A stretch of 64,000 nt of DNA from Anastrepha obliqua (GCF_027943255.1 NC_072895.1:45234001-45298000); one strand, 5' to 3'; numbered from the stretch's first letter, positions 10,527-22,056 are shown. Made by a program: numbers and translations. The notes: generated by a model not told the origin, from the letters alone.

Positions 10527-13422
10527 ATGACGGATTCCAACATCCTGAAAAATAAATCTGATTACACGATTTATGAATCTGCCGGTTGCAATCCTACGCC
10601 ACATTGCGCTGATTGGGGTGACAATGGACTGATTGTATTCGGAGCACATCATTCCGTTGCTGTGCTGGATCCGAATGTAAGTATAATTGCCTTAACAAAA
10701 TTAAAGTAAAATTAAAAACACTTTACTCATCTATCCAAATAGCATAATGGTTCGGCCAAAATCATTAGCACTTATATCGGTCATGAAAGTCGGGTCAACA
10801 CAGTTCATTGGCTGCGCTTGTCACCCTCTGCTCCTGAGACATACTTCATTTCCGGCTCTGATGATTGTTATGCATACATATGGCAATTCGATAGGCTATG
10901 TGAGGGTGGTCATTTCGAACCCCTTCAGCACAAGAGTCCAGTTACAAACATGTCTAGCATCTACTTGAGTAGTAATAAGTGGCTAATTGCTACAGCTGCT
11001 GAGCAGATAGTTTCCTTGTGGACGTTCAATACTTTGGGTGTAGAATTAATTCAAGCGATATGTAATATTAATAGTTACGTTTTTGGACTTAAAGTGTCTC
11101 GTTTGCCAAGCAGCGAGCAACTGCTTTTGGCGTATGGAAATGAGAAGGGTAATGTTGTTATATGGGCACAAAATAACCCATTAAAATCGAAAAGCACTGA
11201 TCCAGACCCCTTCCGGATGGTACATAATTTGACCGGGCACGAAGATTGGGTACGTGCATTGGACTTTATTGAAGATGGAGATGATTTATTACTAGCAAGC
11301 GCAGCACAAGACAATTTTATACGCTTGTGGCGGATATCAAGGCGCACAGAAGAACAAGCAGGAGAAAACCATAATATTTGTAATACAATGGGCAATGATG
11401 AAACTGAAGTACGAGTGGAGGAAAAAATTGTGCACTTAAGTGCTGGCAATTGGTGTGCGATAACCTTAGAGTCGGTGCTTTACGGACACGAGGGCTGGGT
11501 GTATGGTGTCAACTGGCATAAATCGAATGAATATGGTAACTAGATATATTTTTTAATTATTGTAACTTATCATTAGCTTGCACTTACCTTATCCATTTAT
11601 ACTTTTTCAAATATATATATATGCTTTACAGGTATACGCTTGCTTTCCATTTCCATTGATAAATCGATTATAATTTGGGCACTTACCGATAATGTATGGA
11701 TGGAACAAGTGCGCGTCGGTGAGGTGGGGGGCAATTCATTGGGATTTTATGGCGGTAAATTCTCTAGTGATGGCAAATCTATATTTGGCCACAGTTATCA
11801 AGGAGGTTTCCATATATGGCATCAATCGTCGGATAACGAAAATGTTTGGACACCTGGCGTTATAGTGGGTGGACATTTTGATAAAGTACGTGATTTGGCA
11901 TGGGCACCAAATGGGGAGTACCTGCTTAGCGTGTCAGCCGATCAAACGACCCGCATCCATGTACCATGGCGGCGCTCTAACGACGAGAAAGTTGAGGAAG
12001 TTACCTGGCATGAATTGGCGCGCCCTCAAGTACACGGTTACGATATGCAGGCACTTGCAGTACTATCACGCTACAAGTTTGCCAGTGGCGCAGAAGAAAA
12101 GATAGTGCGCACATTCCAGGCTTCGGCGAATTTCAATGAAAACTTCAGGCGTATTACACGCACTCAAAATGATGCCGATGGTGATACTTTGCAAGAAAGT
12201 AAGTTTTTCTTTATACAACTTCAATTTAATTATAAATATTTTTTATATGCTGCCTTCTTGTGCTGAATTATAATTTTCCCCCCCCTTAGATCTACCAACA
12301 GGTGCCTCTGTGCCTTCTCTCGGTCTTTCAAATAAAGCTGTTTTCGGTGCAGACATCGAATCCGCGGTGCAATTAAAGCATATTAAAGACGAATATCCCG
12401 AAAATTATTTCGTACCAGTCACACTAGATGCGCCACCTCAAGAGGAGACACTTATGCAAAACACTCTCTGGCCGGAAATGCAAAAACTTTACGGCCATGG
12501 ATTCGAAATTTACGCCTTAGCTGCTACACCAGACGGCAAAGTGCTTGCTTCTGCTTGCCGCGCTACGAACGAGACGCATGCGCAAATAATACTTTGGTAA
12601 TAGTAAATATATTTGGATTACAATGGATATATTTGTAAAATAAAATGCTTATTGCGATTTCCAGGGATACTACAACGTGGAAACAAATTCAAAAACTTGC
12701 TGCTCATAAACTTACCGTAACTCAGATGCGCTTCTCGCCCAACGGCCGTCTGTTGCTTTCAGTTTCACGCGATCGCACTTGGGCACTATTCGAACGTGAT
12801 GAAGAGTTCATAAATACCAACAGCCAACCACATTATCGATTCAAAACAGGATCTACAGCAAAAACGTCGGCGCACACTCGTATTATTTGGGATTGCGATT
12901 GGTCACACGACGGTAAATACTTTTTGACCGGTGGACGAGATGGAGTTCTGGCTGTATGGGCAAAATCTATTGGTGATACGGATGAATGGTCTGTAAGTCT
13001 TAAGCAAACATACATGAATCCAGTTATGTCTGTTGCTTTTGCGCCAGATTTTGTGACTGTTGGCGTCTATCAGCTTGCTGTAGGCTTTTTGAATGGTGAT
13101 ATTTTACTGCAACAGCTACAGGAATTAAATAGCGCGGAAGAAGGAAAACAGTTACAAGTCATAGATGCAACGTAAGTGTGAAATTATCGAAATTATATTT
13201 AGGCTAGAAATACTATAGATGCATTTGCGATTTTCGGAGTTTCTTTGCATTTACAGCAAACTTATGCTCGAGAAGGCGCATGATTCTGCAGTGAATCGTT
13301 TACAATTCCAGCCATTGGGTAATAGCACTGACCGTACTTCTGACGTTTTTCTGCTAGCGAGTTGTGGTGATGATTATTTCGTTAGAATATTTAAATGTAC
13401 TAAGCAAAAAAGGCCAAAATAA
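10527..13422 (+). CDS. Elp2: Elongator complex protein 2 (WD40 scaffold)
   Basis: Elp2 is the double-propeller WD40 subunit of Elongator, which with Elp1 and Elp3 carries out the acetyl-dependent cm5 modification of wobble uridine in tRNAs, mainly in the cytoplasm. Six exons: 10527-10676, 10743-11535, 11632-12198, 12290-12596, 12665-13171, 13257-13422. All junctions are GT-AG and keep frame, giving 829 residues, close to the roughly 800 usual for the family. WD repeats run through the whole protein; clear ones are LTGHEDWVRALDF (~residue 214) followed by LASAAQDNFIRLWRI, LYGHEGWVYGVNW (~296), GGHFDKVRDLAWAPNGEYL (exon 3), LYGHGFEIYALAATPDGK (exon 4) and LAAHKLTVTQMRFSPNGRL (exon 5). The last exon ends in a WD-like DDYFVRIFKC and a short basic tail. 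It is divergent from Cap-G. The start is the only ATG giving the conserved N-terminus. Identity is firm. Confidence 0.93.
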
Positions 13423-13553
13423 CAAAAGGCGTCAATATTAATGTAAAAAGAAAAACATGTACATATATTTGTAATACATAACATGCATTTTTTGATTATT
13501 GATACTCTTTTATTTCAGCTCAATTTTAATATTTATTGTATATAAAAAATAAT

Positions 13554-13559
13554 AATAAA
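13554..13559 (+). promoter_or_regulatory. Elp2 polyadenylation signal
   Basis: AATAAA about 130 bases after the Elp2 stop codon, in an AT-rich 3' flank. Position and match support use as the cleavage signal. Confidence 0.5.
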
Positions 13560-13829
13560 ATATGCAAATCTGTTATCGAGTGTATTCGCGCTGTAATAAT
13601 TGTGGCAGTGCTATACACCTAGCACAATGGGTCCGTTGCGTCTGGTTTGATGGTTAAAAGCAAATATATGTATTTCGTGATATATGGAGGTTTTTTTTCT
13701 TTGGTTGTGAAATACATTGTACAAAATATCGAAAAGATATGGGTGCATTTGAGTTGACCCAATTTATCTATTTTTATAATTTCTAACTTCTCTTGGTTTT
13801 TTTAATGCTATCCATCTACAGTTTATATA

Positions 13830-14182
13830 AAGGGTTTTCTAATAAGAGGTGTTATTTTGATAATCAAAGAAAAATGCTATTTTTTAATATAAATGGTCGG
13901 ATGATTATTTCATTATAAAGAGGAAGGTATGCCGTTAATAGTGGAAAATAACATCGGGTAAATGACTACCACGACCACGCTTACAGGACAATATCCTTTT
14001 CATGAAATTTTCCATAACGATTCAAATCGTTAATTGTTGTTGTTGTTGTAGCAGCATAAACATTCCCCATACTTACATACGGGGAATGCTGCTGGAGTGA
14101 CAGTCCTTGACTGTCGTGGAAACGTCAAATCGTTAATCATCTCTCCTGGTTAACACCTAACACCTGGTATTGGAAAACCCTT
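13830..14182 (-). mobile_element. Internally deleted rosa-type (DD41D) element with nested insertion
   Basis: The ends are inverted: AAGGGTTTTCTAATAAG on the left, and the right end TATTGGAAAACCCTT is its near reverse complement. Both are flanked by TA, the Tc1/mariner target duplication. The interior (CATTATAAAGAGGAAGGTATGCC onward) matches 58810-58925, where the same family keeps part of a DD41D transposase on the minus strand. No coding capacity remains here. A 90 bp element is inserted at 14035. Confidence 0.7.
14035..14124 (+). mobile_element. Short interspersed element with perfect 13-bp target duplication
   Basis: The 90 bp unit begins TGTTGTTGTTGTTGTAGCAG and contains a hairpin around CATTCCCC...GGGGAATG. 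It is flanked on both sides by the 13-mer TCAAATCGTTAAT (14022-14034 and 14125-14137). The element at 58773 is a related copy of the host sequence and keeps CGTTAAT near its matching position. The perfect duplication indicates a recent insertion. The class is unknown; a long target duplication would suit a SINE or a truncated LINE. Confidence 0.75.
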
Positions 14183-15171
14183 TATATTAAGGTTGTAAAA
14201 ATGTATGAAATTATACCAAAAACATACACCGGTACGAAAATTTTATTTTTCTGAGTGAAGTTTAGTAATATTCTAATTAAATATGTAAATACTATAATAC
14301 CACATACTTAACCGTAGTCTTAACCATAACGATATTTACTTGCGTCTATTATTGGTATCATAGCCATAAACAGCTGATATTTGCATACATTGTCATTTAT
14401 TTGTTCATTTCGCAAGTGCAGGAACTAAAGAAAGATAGCAACAGACAGGGAAATTTGTAATTTGTTCATTAACATAATGGTATTATATACTGCCAAGGAT
14501 GATAGAATACCAGGTTGCGCCTTCCAAATTCAACGTGTCGTCAGAGCCCATGAATAAATAAACAAAAGGAAGGGAAATTACTTGTTTGTGAAGAGGAAGA
14601 GTAGGCGAAAGCAATAGAAACTACCAAACACAAGAATTATATGTACATACACACACGCACATTCTTGCCAGAGCGTCATCCGCATTGCGTTTACTGTATT
14701 TGGAGACTATATTAATTTGTGCTTTCACAATTTATCACGCGGCATTTCGTTTTTATTAGTTTGTTTAGTCTAAATTTCACAAATCACAAGCCATTCACTG
14801 AATTTTCACAAGCATATACATAATTTCTCCTGCTTTTGTTTGTTTTGTTATGGAAAGGAACCTGACGTCAGACTTGTCACAATCACGAAAAATGAAGTAA
14901 GTTTCGGAAGACGCCACCCAGTACACAATTCGCCTTAATTCTTGATGGTATTGTTAGATTTTCAGCCACTAAAAATTCTTCGTTCGTGTTAACTAGGTAG
15001 AAAAATTATACAAATTTTGAATTATTCTTTGGGAGATCTTTCAAACAATGAGCACGCGACAATGGACGACTTTGTTACAGTTGTGACACAAATTATCGGT
15101 CTATAGACTTATTAAGTATTTTCATTTTAAGCTCTCAAGCTCTTAAAAAACACCCTTTATAATGCTATGTT
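14183..15171. other. Non-coding spacer
   Basis: AT-rich, with no reading frame of interest. A stretch at about 15140-15162 (CTTAAAAAACACCCTTTATA) resembles the right terminal repeat of the rosa-B elements at 33600 and 58350 and may be a solo end. A GGATGATAGAATACCAGGTT motif at about 14498 recurs in variant form near 52960 and 53396. Confidence 0.4.
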
Positions 15172-15985
15172 CTCACACACGTAATTCGCGAATTACTTTA
15201 TTTCCACGACACATTCGTAATTCCCTTTGGCAGCTCTCGTCCTAGTTATTGTTCTTTGCTTTTTATTATTACTCATATTATTCATCAGCGCGCTGGCAGA
15301 AAGTCCCATAAAGTTTCAAGTTTTGTAAAAATGCTCTCAAGTTAATATATATAGTACTTTTCAAAGGAATTACTTCCTTCTAAGCTAAACTTTTAGAAGT
15401 TAATGCTAACTTGATAGTTCTTTGATTGTGCAATTGCTACTTCACGGTTCCTCAGGAGACAATTTGATCTCGTCCACAATTCTTGAGGTGTTCAGCAACT
15501 TTCTCAGCAAAATATGAATTTTATAAAAATCTCTTTTTTTGTTTCTAAAAGTTAGGCTTTTCTGGTTATTATTCAACATTTGTTACCTTTGTTTCTTTGT
15601 TTTGGTTTACTGTTATGTTTGGGTTAGACAGCTTATTTCGACAAGCTTCCGATAATAATTGGGGAAGACAACGATTTTTTCTTAATTCGTAAGGTAATTG
15701 ACATTGAATTACTTACCAATAAGATATCTCGCTCTTAATGGTGCTCACACTCAGTTGAAACGATGAAACTAATGAGAACCCCATGTAAATGAACATTGAC
15801 CACCGTCTCGTTCCCTAGTATCGTATATCGGTATATCGTTGTTTCATCGTGTCAACTGATAGGGGCGTTCGAGCGTACGTTTACGTTGGTGAGTGTGAGC
15901 ACCATAAGACTGTGTATTGTGAAGTGAATTTTGAATGGGAGTGCAAATTACGAATGGGAGCGCGAATTACGTGGGAACATAGCAT
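15172..15985. repeat. Nested inverted repeats upstream of the first Mtap gene
   Basis: The outer arms are ATGCTATGTTCTCACACACG (15172 on) and the inverse around 15958-15985 (CGCGAATTACGTGGGAACAT). The inner arms are 16 bp and perfect: ATGGTGCTCACACTCA at 15738-15753 and its reverse complement at 15890-15905, extended by GTTGAAACGATGAAAC against GTTTCATCGTGTCAAC. This looks like a non-autonomous TIR element, or one inside another, with no transposase. Target duplications were not recognised. Confidence 0.6.
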
Positions 15986-16239
15986 GAAGAGTTGATACAC
16001 TGTATGGTGTGCCCCTAATTTCCGTGTTGCGTCGCCTCTGTTTGTTGTACACTTATTTTCCTTCACGCAACTCTTTACAACAACATTTTTTGTTTGTTAT
16101 CTGTCGGCTTATCTCATTCTGTTACTGACCTTAACCGCTACATATGTCAAAAATATACATGTACGAGCATACGCCGAAATAAAATTTTTGGTATACACTT
16201 TTCACGTTTTAGCCACTGTGAGCGGAACTTCTCAGAACA

Positions 16240-17151
16240 ATGATACATATTAAGTGCAAGGACGTTAATTTGGAACCAATACCCGTTAAAGTAAGTAACA
16301 AACACACCAAGCATAGTTTTTGTGAGGTAAAATATGTATTCGTTCCACAGATTGGTATCATTGGTGGTAGTGGTCTTGATGACCCAGATATTTTGGAAAA
16401 CCGCAAGCAGACGGAAGTCAGCACACCTTTTGGTAGTCCCTCCGACGTATTGATCGAAGGTGAAATTGGTGGAGTTAAGTGTGTGCTGTTGGCACGTCAT
16501 GGTCGCAAGCACAACATTATGCCAACGAATGTGAATTATCGCGCCAACATCTGGGCCATGCGGCAAGTGGGCTGCACACATTTGATAGTATCGACGGCTT
16601 GTGGGTCATTGCGTGAAGACATTCATCCAGGGGACTTAGTTGTACCAAATGATTTCATTGATCGCACCACAAAACGTGCACAAACATTCTATGATGGGGG
16701 TGCAGATAGTCCGCGCGGCGTTTGTCATTTGAGTATGTTCCCATCATTCAGTGAACGCGTGCGTACGTTACTCGTTGCCAGCGCTAAAGAATTGGATTAT
16801 AATGTACACGAAAAGGCTACTATTGTTACAATTGAAGGACCTCGTTTCTCGTCTCGCTCTGAAAGTAATATGTTCCGTCAATGGGGTGGTGATCTCATAA
16901 ATATGACCACCTGCCCAGAGGTTGTATTGGCAAAGGAGGCTGGTCTTTTATACGGTTCTGTGGCAATTGCCACCGATTACGACTGTTGGCGCATGGGTTG
17001 TGAAGGTGTTAATGTGCAAGATGTATTAAAGACCTTTGCCGAAAATGTCTTGAAAGTTAAGAACATACTAGTGAAAGCGGTGCAGAATATAGCCAAAGAA
17101 GATTGGACAGAAGATATTTTGGATGCAAAGGTAGTGAATTGCTTACTTTAA
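16240..17151 (+). CDS. Mtap: S-methyl-5'-thioadenosine phosphorylase, first copy
   Basis: Cleaves methylthioadenosine, a by-product of polyamine synthesis, with phosphate to adenine and methylthioribose-1-phosphate, which enters methionine salvage in the cytosol. Exon 1 is 16240-16290 and exon 2 begins at 16351. The 60-base intron (GTAAGT...CCACAG) is a multiple of three without stops, so a 303-residue open frame passes through it; the spliced protein is 283 residues, the same length as human MTAP. Visible motifs are [16 protein letters not shown] (phosphate loop), [55 protein letters not shown] and ATDYDCW. At the 3' end GATGCAAAG|GTAGTG could be a donor joined to an acceptor at 17224-17225, giving the alternative tail ECVCKNTMNGAM that ends at 17264. 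Which end is used is not clear. A paralogue lies at 21100. Confidence 0.92.
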   Translation: MIHIKCKDVNLEPIPVKVSNKHTKHSFCEVKYVFVPQIGIIGGSGLDDPDILENRKQTEVSTPFGSPSDVLIEGEIGGVKCVLLARHGRKHNIMPTNVNYRANIWAMRQVGCTHLIVSTACGSLREDIHPGDLVVPNDFIDRTTKRAQTFYDGGADSPRGVCHLSMFPSFSERVRTLLVASAKELDYNVHEKATIVTIEGPRFSSRSESNMFRQWGGDLINMTTCPEVVLAKEAGLLYGSVAIATDYDCWRMGCEGVNVQDVLKTFAENVLKVKNILVKAVQNIAKEDWTEDILDAKVVNCLL

Positions 17152-17354
17152 AATATTGTGTGCATAGTATACATACATATAGATATATATATATATATAT
17201 TTAATTTGAATTCCTTCTTAAACAGGAATGTGTTTGCAAAAACACGATGAATGGTGCAATGTGACGATTTTTACAACTGAGCAACCAAATTACATGCGAA
17301 ATCATTCAACGTAGACGACCACTAATTTCCGGCTCCAAAGCAAATGACTCAAAC

Positions 17355-17360
17355 AATAAA
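17355..17360 (+). promoter_or_regulatory. Polyadenylation signal of the first Mtap gene
   Basis: AATAAA about 200 bases downstream of the stop codon and about 90 bases after the alternative stop at 17264. Placement is consistent with a short 3' UTR. Confidence 0.45.
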
Positions 17361-18189
17361 AGAGCGATGTTGCCTAAATTGCATTCTATTTCCTTACTAT
17401 ACGACTTAGCACCGGCACCCAAACGGCATGCCGACGAAGAAGAAGCGAAGGAGGAAGGAGAAAAACAGAAAAAATCCCAATAGCAGCATCAAACCTCCAA
17501 ACATGCAACCTCGTTTTATTAAGTCAGAATGTCTTTCACCAGAGTGCATTTATCAATGAACTAGTTGCTAATGTAACATTCAACATTTTTACATAATTGC
17601 CAATTGTATTCCTTTACTGAAGCTTACAAGAATGTTTGTATATATGCATATGTACATACCTTCATCCATATATATAAAAATTAAGCCGAAAAAAGTGTGC
17701 GTTTGTCCGGGGTAATCTCAGCAACGCTTTGCTTTGGCAAAGGTTTCTGTGAAGTTTGGTTGAAATCCGATAACGCGTGTGTGTGCGGTGCGTCGGTTAA
17801 GGGAGTGTGTTTTTGCTATTTGCCGCACATATTTTTTGTACCGCACGTATTACCTGTGTACTCACAAATATACGGTTGAAGCAAAAATATGTCAGTTTTT
17901 TTACTTCGCCTGGAAAAGTTTATATAAATTTAAGAAGAGTAAATAGAACTTATTTTATATCAGATTCACGCAAAAAAGTCATTTGCACCTGAATACATAG
18001 CTGCATGATGGAATATTTTGAAATGGTTGTATGGGGAACCCCCCAGGGGAGTTCCACGGGGTGTGCCACTGGCATGGGTGGATCGGCCGTCCAAAGTTAG
18101 TGGGGGTCGGTCATACATTTGGACTCGATTGGAGCACTCTAAATGGGTCAAAGTGGGATTTTTCGTTCGACCCAAATTGGGGGACATCA

Positions 18190-18365
18190 GAATTCAACCC
18201 TACATGCATTTGTTGTTGCGTTTGGTGCAAGCATCACGTCAAAATCAGTAGGCAAATGTAAACATACCAATACATACAAACAAAGCATATCATTTTGACG
18301 TAAGCCATACCTACTGCGAAAAATTCAGCTGGGTGAATGCTGTCACCTTAATAAATTCGCCTTGC
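18190..18365 (-). mobile_element. Truncated copy of the 8-bp-TSD MITE family
   Basis: This segment is the inverse of 32185-32380. It shares CATTTGTTGTTGCGTTTGGT, the ATCATTTTGACGTAAGCCAT tract and the terminus GGTGAATGCTGTCACCTTAA leading to AATAAATTCGCCTTG. The end near 18365 is intact, while the other end is missing at about 18190. The full-length partner with both ends is at 32185-32410. Confidence 0.7.
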
Positions 18366-19849
18366 GCCCATCAGAGCGTACGTGACGTCACGTTTGCTGA
18401 GTTGTGCAGTATTGCCAACCATTTGCTCTTCGCAATAAATTTAGTGCTTTTTTATACCGAAAATGCGAAAATTTTCAAGTTTCGTGTTTGTTTCTTTTTT
18501 TTAATTTAAAGCTACCGAAACTTTAAGTTAAAAAACAAACTATATTATTAAACAAAAAAGGTTAAAAAAGGTCACTCTGAGAAGATTTTAGTGCTAATGA
18601 AAATTTTTTTACTCTTATAAAATTTGATAATTTGAAAGTGCAAATTTAATTTTTGGCTCCATTTAAGGTTATCCAAAAGTATTAAATGCCCCTCTCTCAA
18701 CTCTTCTTAAGATTGAAAACTTTTTACACATTTTAAAATAAGTTTGAATTTATTGAATACGGATTAAAACCATAGAGGTGTAATCGTTTCTTCCGGCCAT
18801 CAATCCTTAGTGGGACATAGGGCATCAAGAGGTGTATTCATTATAAAAATAAGCAACAAACTACCAGAAAATACTAAAAAAACCATACTGACATTTTTAC
18901 AAAAAGAGTACCTTATCTAGTTACATAACCTCAAATATAGCAAAAAAGTCGTTCCCTTAACTAAAGAGTCTCGCTTAAAAAAAAACTCATAAATTAAATT
19001 GTATGTACATAAGCATAACACAATTATTTAAAAAAACGCACATTGTAAAGACAATTTGTCACGCATACAAAGTTCTTTAAGTGATTCAATAAAAATTTGT
19101 TGGGTTATTTTCTTTGAATGGGCATTTTAGTGCGTTTTATATCCAAAGCTAGGCAACACTGCAGTAGCGAGAGAGAGATTTGACTGCCGAAAGCAGAAGA
19201 ACACCAACAACACCTGCAATCGCGGGCAATGCCACCAGATGTTAAAAAAAAGTAAAGCTAAATAAAACTGAGTGAATTATTTAAATAATTTTTAAAAAAT
19301 GTATATTTTACAAAATTATAAACATGACATTTTAATTAGAACAGCTAGAAAAATGTCATGAAGAAAGAACTAAAACTCCGAGACTAAATAACAAAAAAAA
19401 AAAAATGCTAAATCAAGTTACGAAAATGGTAATCTGGCCATACTGGAGCTAAAATCACGTAACTCGTCATGATGGAAAGAATAATGAGATGGCGCCTATC
19501 GTGGTCCCGTTACTTTGCGCTCAGCGAATTTGAATGGCTTCAGAATTTTTATTATTTCTGACAGTGTCTGCCATTCGCCTTCTGAAAGAAATGAGCGCGC
19601 GCTATACGCGAATGCGCAAACAAACGTACATCAGCAAACGTTTTTATACACGTATAAACTTATTACCTACGTGAACTGAACTCATACTACAAAAAATGCG
19701 AGTAACGAAATATATTCGTGGGTAACGTTTCGTTACTCGGTACTAGAGAGTGCACCCGTTACTCAGTACCGAATACATACAGTTTGCTTCAGCTCTAATA
19801 AACACTATTCTTCACACGTTCTTTTCAGTAAACAATTGTAGAAACAAAA

Positions 19850-20634
19850 ATGGCAAGGCGTAGACAAAATATTGGGCGTCGTTCTGTAGAAACACAAAAC
19901 AGGAGAAATTCAAGAGCAAATGAAACAAACGAACAACATGAAAATCGTCTTAAAAATTGTCGAGACCGTCAAGCAAGGTCACGTTCAGCTCATTCATCTG
20001 CTGAACAAAGAGCCACGAATAGATTGCGAATGGAAAAATATCGTCAAAATGCAAGACGTAAAAATCAAAGAATACGAAATCAAGAAGCAAGGCAAATCAA
20101 TCTAAATAATATTAATTTACATAGTGTTGCGTTTCAACACAATCCTGTGCTTGAGGATAGTATGCTTAACTCGGTGAATATTGGCACAATGAATACGATC
20201 TGTCAATATTGTCATGCATTAAAATTCGAGTTTGAAACACCTGGCATGTGCTGTGCAGGCGGCCAAGTTAAATTACCGACTTTAAATCCACCACCAGAAC
20301 CGCTGAATTCATTGGTCTCAGGTGAAACTCCAGAATCAAAGATTTTTTTGGAAAACACTCAAACATATGATTCATCATTTCAAATGACTTCTTTTGGGGC
20401 TGATAAAATTGTGAGAGACAATTAAGGTGATTGACTCAAATGGTTTATCAAACAATAACATCCAAATTCATGATTAATTTGATTCATGATTTTATTGATT
20501 TAGAATACCCATGTTTTTCTCATGTCCAACTTTATATTTCATGCTCAAGAGTTGGTAAGCCATCGGTATTGTTCATTTATTCAGCAGCGCATGGAAAAAC
20601 GAAGAATATTGTACACCAAAGAGCATTACAATAA
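19850..20634 (+). pseudogene. Helitron/Helentron helicase: N- and C-terminal remnants joined
   Basis: A 191-residue open frame (19850-20425) starts with a very arginine- and asparagine-rich segment. It continues with ICQYCHALKFEFE and CCAGGQVKLPTLNPPPEP, then ENTQTYDSSFQMTSFGADKI, the conserved N-terminal block of Helitron Rep-helicase proteins. It stops just after KIVRDN. About 100 bases on, the frame ending at 20634 gives EYPCFSHVQLYISCSRVGKP and KTKNIVHQRALQ, the extreme C-terminus of the PIF1-like helicase. The rolling-circle Rep motifs and all helicase motifs between are deleted, so the copy cannot move by itself. Confidence 0.75.
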
Positions 20635-20785
20635 AAATAGTAATAAAGTAAATCACATAAAACGGTTTTTAATTGCTATTACTATTCAAAACTTCTTTCA
20701 TTACTATTCATGAGCGAGAATTTTTATAAAAAACACACAGTATTTTTCGGCTTAATTCAATTAATTAATATAGATTTTCGCTAGT

Positions 20786-21099
20786 ATATACATAAATAAG
20801 TAAAAACTTTCTTCAAAGTTGCCAATTATCAATATATGTTCGTTATTGGACCTTCGGAACTGATTACTCATTTATATGCTATCTATGATTTATTTTTTCC
20901 CATCAAAGATATTTTAATTTTTTATACCTTCTGGTTTCGAACCTGTTATTCTTAAAATCGTAAAAACTTATTGATGAAATGTCGTTGTGTAATATTTACT
21001 TTTTAAAATATTTGGAAACTATATGTTAAGAAATTTTAACAAAATAAATTTTAAAATTTCGGAGTACACAATTTTTTTTAGGAAAAGCAAAACATAATC
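20786..21099. other. Short spacer upstream of the second Mtap gene
   Basis: AT-rich. It should contain the promoter and 5' UTR of the second Mtap copy. A pyrimidine tract ending TTTTTTTAG at 21073-21081 could be a splice acceptor for a 5' UTR exon just before the ATG. No clear TATA box was assigned. Confidence 0.4.
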
Positions 21100-22056
21100 A
21101 TGGCGGCGTGTTGTGAAAGAGTTGCAGGACCAGTAACTCCAAATACAAAACTTCAGGAAGGCTTCTGTAGTTGCATGATCAAAGTAAGGCGATGTTCTGA
21201 AATTATTTACCGGAAAAATTGAAATGTTTCGTTCTCCAAGGTTGGTATAATTGGCGGAAGTGGCTTGGATGATCCTGATATCCTAGAAGGGCGGCAAGAA
21301 AAAACCGTTACTACACCATTTGGCAATCCTGCGGATGTACTTGTTGAAGGTACAATAAGCGGCGTCCGATGTGTGCTGCTTGCGAGGCACGGCCGTAAGC
21401 ACAACATAATGCCAACTAATGTCCCTTATCGTGCCAATATATGGGCGCTCAAAGAGGCCGGTTGCACGCATGTGCTTGTGTCCTCAGCATGCGGCTCGCT
21501 GCGAAAAGAGTATATGAGAGGTGACTTGGTTATACCCGATGACATAATCGACCGTACCACCCAGCGTATTGGAACCTTCACAGACGGCAAACCGGGCAGT
21601 CCACCTGGCGTTTGTCATTTACCCATGTCGCCTTGTTTCAATGAAGCCACGCGGCAAGTGTTGATAGCTGCAGCTAAAAAACTCAATTACACCGCTCATG
21701 ACCATGCCACAATGGTGTGTATTGAGGGTCCGCGCTACTCGTCAAAAGCCGAAAGTAAAATGTTTGGAATGTGGGGTGGCGATTTAATTAATATGACCAT
21801 TGTACCTGAGGTGGTACTGGCTAAAGAGGCGGCTCTTCTATATGCTGGAGTGGCAATTGCTACCGACTACGATAGTTGGCGTGAAGGCCAAGAAGCTGTA
21901 AGTGTAAAGCAAGTAGTGGATACATTCGCTAGCAATGTCGATAAGGTGAAAAACATAATGAAAGAAGCAGTGAAGTTGATAGCGCAGCAGGATTGGACCG
22001 AAGAAATTCAGAAAGCAAAAGATTTGGTGAAGGATAACAATCAGGCTTTAAAGTAA
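21100..22056 (+). CDS. Mtap: S-methyl-5'-thioadenosine phosphorylase, second copy
   Basis: Tandem paralogue of the gene at 16240, with the same predicted reaction in methionine salvage. Exon 1 is 21100-21183 and exon 2 is 21241-22056, separated by a 57-base GT-AG intron. The protein has 299 residues. The longer N-terminus (MAACCERVAGPVTPNTKLQE) replaces the short one of the first copy. The intron sits at the same codon boundary in both genes (VK|IGIIGG and IK|VGIIGG), so duplication followed intron gain. The catalytic motifs are intact: [69 protein letters not shown] and ATDYDSWREG. The last motif has Ser where the first copy has Cys (DYDCW). There is no sign of decay. Either copy could be the main enzyme and the other a tissue-specific form, but the sequence does not say. 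Confidence 0.93.

Larger units (their letters stand above)
17679..20785 (+). mobile_element. Helentron-like element, internally deleted and composite
   Basis: A perfect 15 bp inverted repeat, AATTAAGCCGAAAAA, lies at 17679-17693 with its reverse complement at 20743-20757. It brackets a 3 kb region that contains Helitron helicase remnants at 19850-20634. Subterminal inverted repeats with no target duplication are typical of the Helentron group. The left end carries sequence (GTGTGCGTTTGTCCGGGGTA) that I associate with an abundant fly repeat. A CTAG at 20781-20784 could mark the 3' terminus. The region also includes a MITE at 18190, a GC-rich block at 18030-18190, and AT-rich DNA with no genes (18370-19800). 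Both boundaries are tentative. Confidence 0.5.

Noticed and set aside
11075..11449. 124-codon minus-strand frame in Elp2
   Set aside because: Antisense shadow of the second Elp2 exon, which has clear WD repeats on the plus strand.
16147..16581. 144-codon minus-strand frame over the start of the first Mtap gene
   Set aside because: Antisense of conserved Mtap coding sequence.
18018..18261. Overlapping small plus-strand frames in a GC-richer block
   Set aside because: They overlap a repeat block and the truncated MITE, and the frames compete without codon structure.
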